Source: Luzula sylvatica (lineage: Eukaryota; Streptophyta; Magnoliopsida; Poales; Juncaceae). From it: a DNA stretch of 64,000 nt. The notes beneath the pieces were generated by a model, which was not told the origin of the DNA, did no database searches, and saw nothing but the letters and a program-made list of their open reading frames with translations. The first letter of the stretch is position 1; each line of letters opens with the position of its first letter. Shown here piece after piece: positions 22,791-32,949 of the stretch. The translations under genes were made by a program, and so were the position numbers. The DNA lies in contig OX326956.1 of NCBI GenBank assembly GCA_946800325.1, forward strand, positions 46,639,552 to 46,703,551. The letters are read 5' to 3'.

Positions 22791-24871
22791 CCTAAAAAAA
22801 TTACCAAATGTGAGATTGATTTTCACTAGCATCGAAGCAAGTCTTACTTTACCTCTCGCCGAAGCAGGCCTTAATTTAACAAAGAACATGATTATTTCGT
22901 ACCATCAAACACATCGGATTCGATTTGTTGTTTCGTGTTGAATCGACGCAACCACATTCACGAACACATTTTCCTGAAATGTGCGCAAAACAAAATTCTT
23001 CAGTAAAGATTAGTACAAAATTTAGGTGAAGATAAACAAAGCGAAAATATTAACCTTAGTTTTGGTCTCGCAACACACATAAAGTTGTTGGAGACAGAGA
23101 GAGATAACTTATGGGACAAAATGGCATCCAAATGCCTGCCCCAAAAAATGCAGAAAATAGAAGCACGGTTCTCAAGAACATGCATTGGTATTTCTTAAAT
23201 GAACGACTAAAAGTGGAAAAATCAGGTACCAAATTGCAAAAATACAAATATTTCCATTTTTGAAATCTGACCTCTTATTCTTCAACTTTGTTTTTTTATC
23301 GCAACAATAATTCATTACGATCTTCATCCAAACAGCCCTCACTCTAATTTTCTGAAATTTGTTGAATCCGAATCAGCAGACCCATTATCAATATTTCCAG
23401 AACCGTTATATCCCACACCCGAACCCTCATCAGCCTCGATACAATCCTTGAGCAGTGCAGTCAAATGGAGATGTTCATTCCTGTCTTCAAATCACCAACA
23501 AAAGTAGTAAAATCAGAAATAACATACTGAAATTTCGACAAAGAATGGAACTTAATTGGATTAAGATCCCGTCAGCGGCAGATTTTAGATTTTGCTCCTA
23601 GCCGCCCAACTCATAACGAAAGCATGTACCGTGATTCGCCTGCTCTAGGTAATGCAAAGAAGCAATACTCAAATCATCATTCTCCCTTTTCCCTGGTAAT
23701 GCATCCATTAGTTTTGTACAAAAATTGGACACGCAATGTTCATATTTATTTTTCGAAATTAGACGTTTTAATTTCTAAGGATGGATGTAAAATTATCTTT
23801 GTTATTCGTAGCAAGCACGGATGTAGAAACCTGAAAATTATAACAATTCAGAAATCAGAATACCGGTAACATACACTTGAATATTTTTATGAAATAATCT
23901 CATGTGTATCCCTATAAAATATTTAAATAGTTTATACCCCCGAAAGCTTGAAATGATCATGGATACCTCTATTAAACAAAATGAAACGATCTTGATAGCG
24001 CCTTAAAGTTTTGCGGCAGATTAAAAGAGTAGTTCGCAAACAGGCCCTGAATTGTGTCATAAATTGTGAAAAACTCCATGTTGTTAATCTAAATTTCCAG
24101 ATTGGATATTTTGCATCTTGGTCCCTGCAAAACTGTTTAATTAAATCGTGACATGTACTGTATAGTGTATAGCTTAATTTTTTCGTTCCGTCCAAATCTA
24201 TTTGGTCCTCCTGAAATTTATAATTATTGAAGTATATAAAATATGTGTAAAACGGAGATTTAATTAATTACTTACCACCGTTCGAGAATACAGTAAGTAC
24301 ATGTTTTTAGTGACGCAATAATTTCAAGCATGTACCAACTAACCAGCTTAGAGGTCCTTCACTTATGTAAACTATTACGATATTTACTAGCATAAACCAC
24401 TTGAAATTAATTATCAAGAATTACGAAAAAACAAATTTAATTAATTAGGAAAATGAACGTTAATGAGGTCGGGCTCAATTAGTTAATTTAGAAATTGAAC
24501 TAACCAATATATTATAACTTCAACAGTGATTGTCTTTGTTAGGCTCGCAAACATCACAGTTGGAGTGAATACATAAAAAACAATATGTGTATATTACCGA
24601 AGATCGAATCTTTAGTTGATAAATCGCTAGAAATAACAGAAATGTACAAAATATTGTGAATTCGACTTAGAATTAAGAAAATCAGCGGAAAAAATGGAGT
24701 AAGGGGAAAAACCAACCTCCAAACTTCGAGCGAATTTGAGTTTTGCTCGACGAAATGAATATATTGAGTATCTAGAAATGATCTCTATTAACCAATCGAG
24801 AGCAATTATTCCAGAAGCAATTACAGCTGCAATAAAAAATAAATCGAGATAGAAACAATTTAGTGATTACT
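22791..24871. other. Non-coding DNA, possible Helitron body
   Basis: No complete gene. The minus-strand stretch 23490-23340 keeps an acidic/Ser-rich frame (ADEGSGVGYNGSG) that ends at a stop and could be another captured exon, unrecognised. CACCCGAACC-rich and AT-rich stretches follow. I cannot place the Helitron 5' end. Confidence 0.4.
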
Positions 24872-25038
24872 TAATCATAATTAATTGTCAATGGGCCAAT
24901 AGCCTAGTTGGTTGAGTGTGAGACACAAAAATCCATGTGTTGTGAGAGGTTGTGGGTTCGATCCCCATTAACATCAATGGATGGAGGACATATGAGCCTT
25001 CTCCATTTATTATCAAAAAAAATAATCATAATTAATTG
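24872..25038 (+). mobile_element. tRNA-derived SINE with 16-bp target duplication
   Basis: Body 24888-25022 (135 bp). It has polymerase III-type boxes: an A-box-like TAGCCTAGTTGG at about 24901 and a B-box-like GGGTTCGATCCC at about 24954. It ends TATCAAAAAAAA. It is flanked by perfect 16-bp copies of TAATCATAATTAATTG (24872-24887, 25023-25038). The intact duplication suggests a fairly recent insertion. Confidence 0.9.
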
Positions 25039-25306
25039 CCCTAATTAACATGTAATTAACCCAAAAAACAACCCAACCGAACTGAAATTAACCATAATTA
25101 ATTTCAAACTTACTTGCCAAAGACGATTCTTAACATTGAACTAACCCAAAAAGCACCCCAACTAAACTGAAATTAACCATAATTAATTTCAAACTTACTT
25201 ACCAGTGACGATTCTCGTTCTTTAGCTTTTGCTGAGTTCGACCACAATGAGAGAGAGAGAGAGAGGAATCGGTCATAAAATAATCATGCTTCATCCCCAA
25301 TTAACA
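25039..25306. repeat. Direct repeat pair of about 65 bp
   Basis: AACTGAAATTAACCATAATT and its downstream bases occur at about 25081 and again at 25163, both running into GACGATTCT. A short GA tract lies at about 25248-25264. Confidence 0.7.
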
Positions 25307-26030
25307 CTAATAAAGTGAAAATCGAGAAAACAGTCGAATCAAGATGAGAAATCCAGTAATAAGCAAAAGAATAATTATAAAAATGGAAATCGAGCAAACC
25401 ACACACACCCTATGTTGCACGGATACGGATACGGATATGGTATCCAACACGATACGGATACGGGGATACGACAATTTAAAAAAAAACATTGGATGCGATA
25501 CGGCAATTATATATAATATTTTTATATATTATGTATTTGACGTAAAATATATTAAAAATTTGTTTTTACATAGATAACTTCTTATAAATGTTTATTATAT
25601 TTAGTTATTTACTTATATGTATTACTCATATATTTCGATTTCAAATTTTTATTTTTCGTTTTTAAGTACATTTGTTTATATGTTAGAAGTATCCGACAAG
25701 TATCCGGAAGTATCCGATAAGTATCCGTTATTATTTTGAAATAAAATATTCGGATACGCCACGTGAAGTATCCGATACGTATCCAACGAATATCCGATAT
25801 GATACAACTTGATTTTTGAAGTATCCGTACAACATAATACACACCATAATTAGCAAAATCAAGAGCAAAACACCACAAAAGAGGAGAACGACACTCGCAT
25901 CATAAGAAAGTCGGAGCTTTTTACGCCAGAGCAAGGTTTTTCCCCATCGGAAGAAGCTGCCTAAAGAACCGCCAATCGCGCCGCCTTTGTAGCGCACGGG
26001 CGTCGTAGGTTTAGTCACCAGCAGCGTCAT
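25307..26030 (-). pseudogene. Small membrane-protein ORF split by a hAT MITE
   Basis: On the minus strand an ATG at 26030 opens a frame with a basic N-terminus and then a hydrophobic run (VVLLFCGVLLLILLIMV). At 25837 a hAT MITE enters. Beyond the MITE, from 25409 to the stop at 25307, the same frame resumes with another hydrophobic run (ISIFIIILLLITGFLILI). Without the insert and one target-site copy, the frame would encode roughly 100 residues with two membrane segments. I do not recognise the family. The region upstream of 26030 holds a G-box-like CACGTG near 26076. The insertion probably inactivates it. Confidence 0.55.
25410..25837. mobile_element. hAT-type MITE, second copy
   Basis: Starts CTATGTTGCACGGATACGG and ends CCGTACAACATAA. 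Flanked by CACACACC (25402-25409) and TACACACC (25838-25845), 7 of 8 matching. Same family as 1249-1778. Confidence 0.85.
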
Positions 26031-26599
26031 TGTCGTTCTTCTCTTCTTCCGGAGCGTGAATGAATGAGGAGCGGCACGTGATTGAAGAGAGAAAAAGAGA
26101 CACCATTCTTTTACCTTACCTCACTATCGTAGGGCAGTAAAAAATTCAATCGGACGGTAAAGAAAAAATAAACGTGGAAGCACAAAAAAATCCAATGTTT
26201 AAAATTATATCTAAAGATAAAATATGTTTTGCAAGTAAAAATAATTTTATAAGTAGAAATTTATTTAATAAACTTATTTAATCGAAACTCCACATTCCCC
26301 CAAAAATCCGGATGCAAATTTTGAAAATCAAAGAAAAGAGCTTCAATTTTGAACACAAATTTTGAAGCCAAGTATCATTGTAAAACTCAACAAAACTCGG
26401 GGTCACCGAATGGGCCCTTAAACCCTGAAACCCCCCATTTCTTTACTTCTCTCTCTCTCTCTCCCTCTCTCTCCGTCAGTGAGTATTCCGACCATCTCTC
26501 CTCCATCCAGAGAAATGACACTGCTGTGAGCTGTGCACGATAAGATAAAATGATCTCAGTTTTCTCCAATGTTTCTTCTCTTTATCTGCGATAGTGACG
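26031..26599. promoter_or_regulatory. Intergenic region between two divergent gene starts
   Basis: It separates the minus-strand ORF (ATG at 26030) from the plus-strand exons (ATG at 26600). It contains a CACGTG G-box near 26076 and a CT-rich leader at 26449-26476. It could act as a bidirectional promoter. Confidence 0.4.
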
Positions 26600-27256
26600 A
26601 TGGATTTGGATCCCAAGCTTTACGAGGAAGTGGTGAGTTCCCTTCGCCTCTCTTTCCATTTCGTACGAAGCATGCGAAACTTAAATATGAAATTTCAGGT
26701 TTATCAATTTGGGTTTTTGTGGTTGAATTGATGGTTTGTTTACAAACGGACCTATTCTTAAATCTGTTTTGGGTTTCTTCATGTTGAATTTGAGAAAATA
26801 GCAAAAGTCAATGCTTTTTTAGCATCAATTAGCAAAATTTGATTTATGTATACTATTAGGGTTCTGTAATTAAGACCGGAGACGGTAAATTTCAGGTTGT
26901 TAATGATGATGATTGGAGGAATATAGTATGGTCATATTTGGTACATAATTGTTTCAAAGAAACTACCACTGGTACAGAGAACCCTTCGGTACCGTCTTTA
27001 GACATGGAAGCTCGCAAAGGTAACTTTTTTCACTCTTAATTCGATTTTTCTATACATATAATTGACTATTTTATATTTAGAAATATTTTATTTTCAGTGA
27101 TTTTGCAATTTGTTCAAGAAAAAAAAACACTAAATTTATTAGGTTTGATTTTACCATTATTGTTGATCATCCCTTTATTTCGCATTTTGGGACTTAGCTA
27201 TTGACGTCGATTTGCTGGCTGAGACAACAGCACTGCACCTCATTCTGAATGTTTTG
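26600..27256 (+). pseudogene. 5' exons of an unrecognised gene, truncated at the duplication edge
   Basis: Three exons join in frame with clean GT..AG borders: 26600-26632 (MDLDPKLYEEV), 26860-27019 (DGKFQVVNDDDWRNIVW) and 27198-27256 (DVDLLAETTALHLILNVL), 84 residues in all. A CT-rich leader precedes the ATG. A GT donor follows 27256, but from about 27290 the sequence is the duplicated upstream block of the RNase III gene and no further exon is seen. It looks like a real gene that lost its 3' part. I do not recognise the family. Confidence 0.5.
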
Positions 27257-27289
27257 GTACAATATATGATAGCATTCTTTATTTTTTGT

Positions 27290-27687
27290 TCTTGGTCATC
27301 ATTATCATCTGTTATTTTTCATAATTGAAAATAATTGAGTTAGTAAATTGCCCTTCAGAAATATGCAACATAAAAAATGTTAAAGAGTATGATGTATAAA
27401 TACAACAAATTAAGTTTTTTATTATTATTTTTTGTCTACGTTGAAATATTTATAATCTAATATATGTAACTTTTAATATATTATACTTCAATTTTTTTTC
27501 TAGTTAACAAATTTCTATACATAATCATACATGTTATATTCGTAACAGTAAAACGTAACACAAAAATCCAAAATAAATCATTTAACCGTTTCGAACAATA
27601 TAAAAAAAAACGTTTTCTTTATAAGAAAAAATTAGAACGGTCAACTTTAGAAAGGGCTTTTTTTTTTGTTCGGAAATTTCGGCCGTT
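27290..27687 (+). repeat. Duplicated upstream block of the RNase III genes
   Basis: It matches 9500-10850 in part (TTATTTTTCATAATTGAAAA shared near 9520 and 27313). Homology starts at about 27290 and runs through the gene to about 29850. Confidence 0.75.
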
Positions 27688-27695
27688 ATATAACC
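27688..27695 (+). promoter_or_regulatory. TATA box of RNase III copy 2
   Basis: TTATATAA, 92 bp before the ATG, in the same conserved block as in copy 1. Confidence 0.7.
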
Positions 27696-27786
27696 TCCCT
27701 CATTCCCATTCTTTCACTGCTTCATCTCTACCTTCTTCTCTCTAACTTATCCCCTCAATTCTAAATCTATTCTCTCAATTCTCACA

Positions 27787-29637
27787 ATGGGTTGTGTTAT
27801 AGGTCGGCCAGAAAACGATATGGTTAAACCACAAGCAGCACCAGAACCACCGGCACCACTGGCGGCACCAGAACCACCGGCATCACCGGCAGCACCGGCA
27901 CCACTGGCAGCAGTGACACCAAAGAAACCACCAATGGAGGTTTCACACATCGACACGGTGGAGGCAATAATAGGGTACCAATTCTCTGATCGAAAACTAG
28001 TGGAAGAAGCCATGACGCACCCATCGTATTATTACCCCTCAGAAACCTCCGCAGCATACGAAAGACTCGAATACTTGGGCGACGCGATATTGAATTGTGC
28101 TGTGGCTCAGCATTTGTTTAGGACTTATCCTACTCTGCAACCCGGTCCACTGACACGCTTGCGAGCCGCCAATGTGGACAAAGAGAAGCTTGTAAGAACG
28201 GCTGTAGGTTGCGGGCTTCATAAATTCTTGCGGCACAACGCACCACAACTCGATTCGCAGGTTAGAGATCAGTATATCTTATTCCTTTTTGGGGAATTTT
28301 TGTTCTAAAGATTGGTTCTTTTTTTCAAATTATGAAAAGTTGTGTACGTTTTTGTTTTGGTTATTTCCTTTTTTCCTTTTGAAAAAGAATACTTTTGCAG
28401 AAAAGACCCTCGATATCTGCGAATTCTAGAATATCAACTTTTTGTTTCAGTTTTTCACCCATAGTATCAAATTTTAGTTCTTGAACATTTCAACTAATAA
28501 TTATTTACTTTTTGGAGAAGTATATGTATATAACCGAAGGGATGTATCCATAAATTAAATAAAAGTGACGGGCTTGAGTGAAAAATATAATGTTAGTTTA
28601 GGATATGATATACACCAAAAAGATGACGAATTTTTGTCACGAGCCAGGTGTCGTGTAACCAGCAGAAAGAATAGACTGTTCTCTCTTGTTAGGGGACCCT
28701 TTACTGGCTTTTTAGTACTGGCCAGTGGCTACTTGTCACACATATATATATATATCGAATATTTTAAATTTCAAAGATGCCCTTGACCTTGAAATACTCA
28801 CATTTGGTAATTTTTAATTTGTTTCCTTCAAATTTTGGAAGTTGACTATTTTTCCTTAACATAAATAGTTGGTAGTATTTTTTTTTTTTTTACTAATTGT
28901 TGAATATGTGTGTAGTTAAAAAATTTCATAGAAGAGATGGATCAGTATCCAATGCACTCGAATGGATTATTGGATCCGCCGAAGGCGGTCAGCGACTGCG
29001 TCGAGTCTCTTCTTGGTGCAATCTATGTAGACTCCAATTCCAATGACACCGTTTGGCAGGTACATTACATTTCAAGCGAATCATTTTGTTATTTACTGAA
29101 TAAATATATCGCTAGCAAATTTGGTAATCGATGAATGTTTATATTCGCTAAATTTGCTAGCGATGTCATTCAAAAATTTGAAATTTGGAATTCTAAGAGG
29201 ATTGGTTCTGGTATTAATTATGTCATACTCAAATTTGGAGAATATAGTATAAAATAATTATGTTTTAAATTTGTTTTTTGCTATCAAATTTAGCGACTCG
29301 AGAATATATCAAAATTGGTAAATTTGTTAACGACTCTAATTATAATTACTTTGTTTTATTGAAACAGATATTCAAGAGATTAGCGGAGCCATTTGTATCG
29401 CCAGAGACGCTAGGTAAACATCCTGTGAGTGAACTAAACGAATGGTGTCAAAAAACAAGGAGTACATTGAAATTCGTTCAAAACCATTGGGAGGAAGATC
29501 TAAGGGTGGAAGTGCTAGTAAATGGAGAGGTGATGGGCAGCGCAACGTACGGTTTTAAAAAGGACGTTTGTCAAAACCGCGCGGCTAAAGCCGCTCTAGA
29601 AAATTTGGCTAAAATGAAAAAAACTAGACATGGTTAA
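27787..29637 (+). CDS. RTL2: Ribonuclease III-like protein (RTL2/RTL3 type), copy 2
   Basis: Exons 27787-28260, 28916-29059 and 29368-29637 give 295 residues. Splice sites and phases equal those of copy 1. The RNase III signature is ERLEYLGDAI at 92-101 (E92, E95, D99) and the second acidic pair is D185/E188. A single dsRNA-binding domain ends in NRAAKAALENL. The start MGCVIG keeps Gly2 and Cys3 as in copy 1, so a lipid-anchor signal is shared. The Ala/Pro linker (about 15-48) is some 20 residues longer than in copy 1 and is built of PEPPA/APLAA-like units. Most substitutions are conservative and both frames are intact, so both genes may be functional. Symbol by similarity only. Confidence 0.9.
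29106..29165 (+). repeat. Hairpin-forming MITE relic in intron 2 of copy 2
   Basis: GCTAGCAAATTTGG and CTAAATTTGCTAGC form inverted arms, matching the position and sequence of the hairpin in copy 1. Confidence 0.6.
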
Positions 29638-30033
29638 AAGTTTGTTAGTTACGACTTCTTGTTGAAATGTTGTGCAGGGGATTATAGTGAAATATGTAAG
29701 CATCTATAATAATATCAGTATGAGCATTTTTGCATGTTAGTATTTTTATCGAAACGGAAAACAAAATTGTAGGATAGAAAGCGCATCAAATTTCTACGGA
29801 TTGAAAGGTAAAAATTTGTGGCAACATAACAAATACTGCAAAGAAACTAAAATTTCGTATAGTTAATACATATTTATATGTTATTATTTTCAAATTTTCT
29901 ATATAGGTGAAACACAAAAACCGAAAACAAGTTGGTCGAAATTGGGAAAAAAGAAAAGAAAATGAAAAACAAAGCTTCTATTTTATAATATCTGTGAAAT
30001 TTAAGCATGCCCAACCTCAGTTGCTTCATCTCA
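29638..30033. other. 3' flank of RNase III copy 2
   Basis: It resembles 13092-13330 near the gene. Further right it resembles the DNA 3' of the branching-enzyme gene (35380-35600). Confidence 0.5.
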
Positions 30034-30580
30034 AATTCGTAAAATGCTAAACTAACTTCAAGACCTACAAATATTAAAAAGAAAAAGCAAAATAATTTTA
30101 CATCAAAACTTTTTATATTCTAAAATTCATCTTTAAAATTTATTTACTAAATAAGTATCCTGAATGCTTCTAGAATGTAAATTCACCTACGAGTTTCGAT
30201 ATCCATAAACACAGAAACCCGAAAATAAATTATTCAAGGGCATAAACGAAACTATCATGAAAAAATATTACAATGAATTTAATTTAATCATATCTTTTCT
30301 CGAGGGTTTTCTGATATATTAATCTCTATTGAGTATACCATCTCCTCCATGTATTGTTTCATCCGTATTCAATACTAGCTGCAGAAAATAAATAAACAAA
30401 AATTCTCAAATCATTATAAAAAATAAAAATAAAAAATCCATGTATATCATAACATATCTTCTATTCATCATCTTCCTTTACACCAATATAATAAATTTGA
30501 AAAATAATTATCCAGAAATGAAGTTAAAAATAAATTCGAAAGATCCTCTCGGGTACGATACAACCGGTTCATATAAATTA
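30034..30580 (-). pseudogene. Decayed copy of the last four exons of the branching-enzyme gene
   Basis: In order on the minus strand these match exons 16-19 of the gene at 35630-39975: about 30575-30465 (exon 16), 30390-30335 (exon 17, ending at CTGCAG), 30222-30168 (exon 18) and 30065-30034 (exon 19). Stop codons interrupt the exon 16 and exon 19 copies. The stub lies tail to tail with RNase III copy 2. Confidence 0.85.
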
Positions 30581-31049
30581 GACAACAGGATGTCGATGAT
30601 TCATCAACGGATTTTTTTTTCGTAATATACATGCTTGTTTTGCCTACAAAAATATACAACTCTTTGGTGATATTATGAAAATGACATGTTCAGACTCCCG
30701 AAATCCCAACATTGAACACAATCATTTTTTTTATATTGATTGTACCCTAAAGTATTCAACACAAATATTATTTCAAATAATTAAAAACATATTATTTTTT
30801 ATTAAAAATTGTGTCAAATATTGAAATTAAATATTCCAAACTAAAATAATGTTATATTATTTAACATATGATATTATCTAAAGTCAGGATATTTTTATAT
30901 GAATACAATATCGTGCTCACTTATTAAAAAATTGATGATATTTAAATATTATTTTGTATGAATAAAAAACTTATTATTTGAAATATTAATAAAAATATAT
31001 TTCACAATAGACATAATTTTTTTTTTCATAAAGTTGTTTAAAGATTTTT
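30581..31049. other. AT-rich non-coding DNA
   Basis: No gene or structured repeat seen. Confidence 0.5.
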
Positions 31050-32450
31050 TTTAAATGTTCAATCATTTTTGTCATAAAGTTATTATATATCATAACAGAA
31101 ATACAAAAAATTGAAAAAATGCAAAAAAGTGAAGTGTTGCATATTAAAAAAATATATATTTTTAATTTTTTTTTGCCAAAATTGATGTTTAAAACAAGCA
31201 AAATACTTAATTTTCTTGTTTTTGTCAAATAACTCCGCAATTGAAAAGAACATTTTTATTTTTTCTAAAATTCGAAAAAATGCAAAAACTGAAGTCTAAC
31301 ACCTTAAAAAATCAATTTATAATCATTTTCAGCAAATTCTAAAATTGATGTTTAAAACGAGCAAACTACTTTCATGTTTTCCTAAAAAAACCCGTAAAAG
31401 AAGACTAACACAAACAAATTTCTATTTTTTCCAAACTTTTGGCAAAAATGCAAAAAATTAAAGTTTAACACCTTCATAAATATCAATTTATAATATTTTA
31501 AAAAAAAATATCAAAATTGATGTCTAAAATGAGCTAAATACTTAATTTTTATGTTTTTCCCAATTGATGTCTAATACGAGCATATTTCTATTTTTTCCAA
31601 TTTTTTTTGCAAAAATGCAACAAGTGAAGTGTAACATCTTAAAAAAATAAATTAATTTTTTTTTCTAAATATGCTAAAATAGATTTCTAAAACGATATTT
31701 TTCATGTTGTTCTGAAAGAACTCCGCAATTAAGGTCTAAGAAAAGCCAATTTCTATGTTTTTTCCCCCAAAAATCGAAAAATGCAAAAATTGAAGTCTAA
31801 CATTTCCAAATAATTAGATTTATAATAATTTCAAAAAAATGCCAAATTTTGATGTTTAAAACGAGCAAAATACTTAATTTTCATGTTTTCCTACAAAAAA
31901 AAAACTTCGCAAATTTATTTATTTTTTCAATTTTTTAGCAAAAATACAAAAAGTTAAGTCTTAACACCTTAAAAAAATTAATTTATAATATTTTTCAAAA
32001 AAAATGCAAAAGTTGTGTCCAAAATGAGCAAAATATTTATTTTTCATGCTTTCCTCAAATAACTCCGTAATCGAAGACTAATACATTCAAATTTATATTT
32101 CTTTCCAAAAAATACAAAAATGCAAAAAGTGAAGTGTTACACCTTCAAAGAAATCAATTTATAATATTTTCAAATTTTCTCCAAAATTGATGTTTAAAAC
32201 AAGCAAAATAATTAATTTTCATGTTTTCTTTAAAAAAACTCCGTAATTAAGGACTAACGCTTGCAAATATCTAATTTTTTTTTCCAAACATTGTACACAT
32301 ATTCATAGTTTGAAGTCTAACAACATAAAAATTCAATATATACTAATTTCACAAAAATGTGTCTAACACGAGCAAAATACTTAATCTTCATGTTTTCCAA
32401 AAAAAAATTTCGTAACCGAAGATTAACACACGCAAATTCCATTTTTCCGA
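31050..32450 (+). repeat. Diverged tandem array, period about 168 bp
   Basis: A recurring block (GATGTTTAAAACGAGCAAAA, then TTCATGTTTTCC, ACTCCGTAAT, GACTAACACACGCAAATTTC, TGCAAAAAGTGAAGTCTAAC) appears at about 31184, 31347, 31518, 31681, 31851, 32013, 32188 and 32358. Intervals are 163, 171, 163, 170, 162, 175 and 170 bp. Units are AT-rich and well diverged, with no coding potential. Confidence 0.8.
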
Positions 32451-32944
32451 ACGGAGCAACGTAGATCCTCTAAAACTTGCTTTGAAGTTACGGATTTTTG
32501 CAGCCCGAGAAACCCTAGCAGTTCTTGCAATATTCATCATTTATCTGTCCCTTTGCCTATAAAAATATCCCGAGGCCTCTTCTTTGGAGGAGACTAGATA
32601 GCCCCCGAAAGACAATAGACTTGTGGGCTTGAGAGAATTTTCATGGCTTGTAACTAAACTCACCACCTAGAGTTGAGGGTTCTTAGAGTTTTTGTATCTC
32701 GTTTGTATTAAATTCTTATAATTTGTAGTTGTATGTTTACTCGAGTGGTCATTGTTATTGGTAAACATTACTTTGATTTCCTTACGGTCCAAACCTATGC
32801 GTCTAATAGGTGACAATTTGAATAGGTACAATACGATTGTCGAAAATCCTAGCAAATCCCTAGTTAGTTTAGTGAGAGATAACTAACCGAATTCCCAATA
32901 ACGACCTAGTAGTCTAGGTAACATGAAAATCCTAAAATCTAGTC
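32451..32944. other. LTR-like or promoter-like DNA, unassigned
   Basis: It contains CCTATAAAAATA near 32557 and then a leader-like stretch up to about 32760. This could be an LTR core of another element. No ORF supported. Confidence 0.35.
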
Positions 32945-32949
32945 TCAAT

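Noticed and set aside
24888..25022. Possible tRNA gene with B-box
   Set aside because: The A/B boxes are right but no acceptor stem closes, and flanking 16-bp duplications mark a SINE.
31050..32450. CRISPR-like or coding interpretation of the periodic array
   Set aside because: Unit length ~168 bp, diverged units, no unique spacers and a eukaryotic context. A satellite-type repeat fits.
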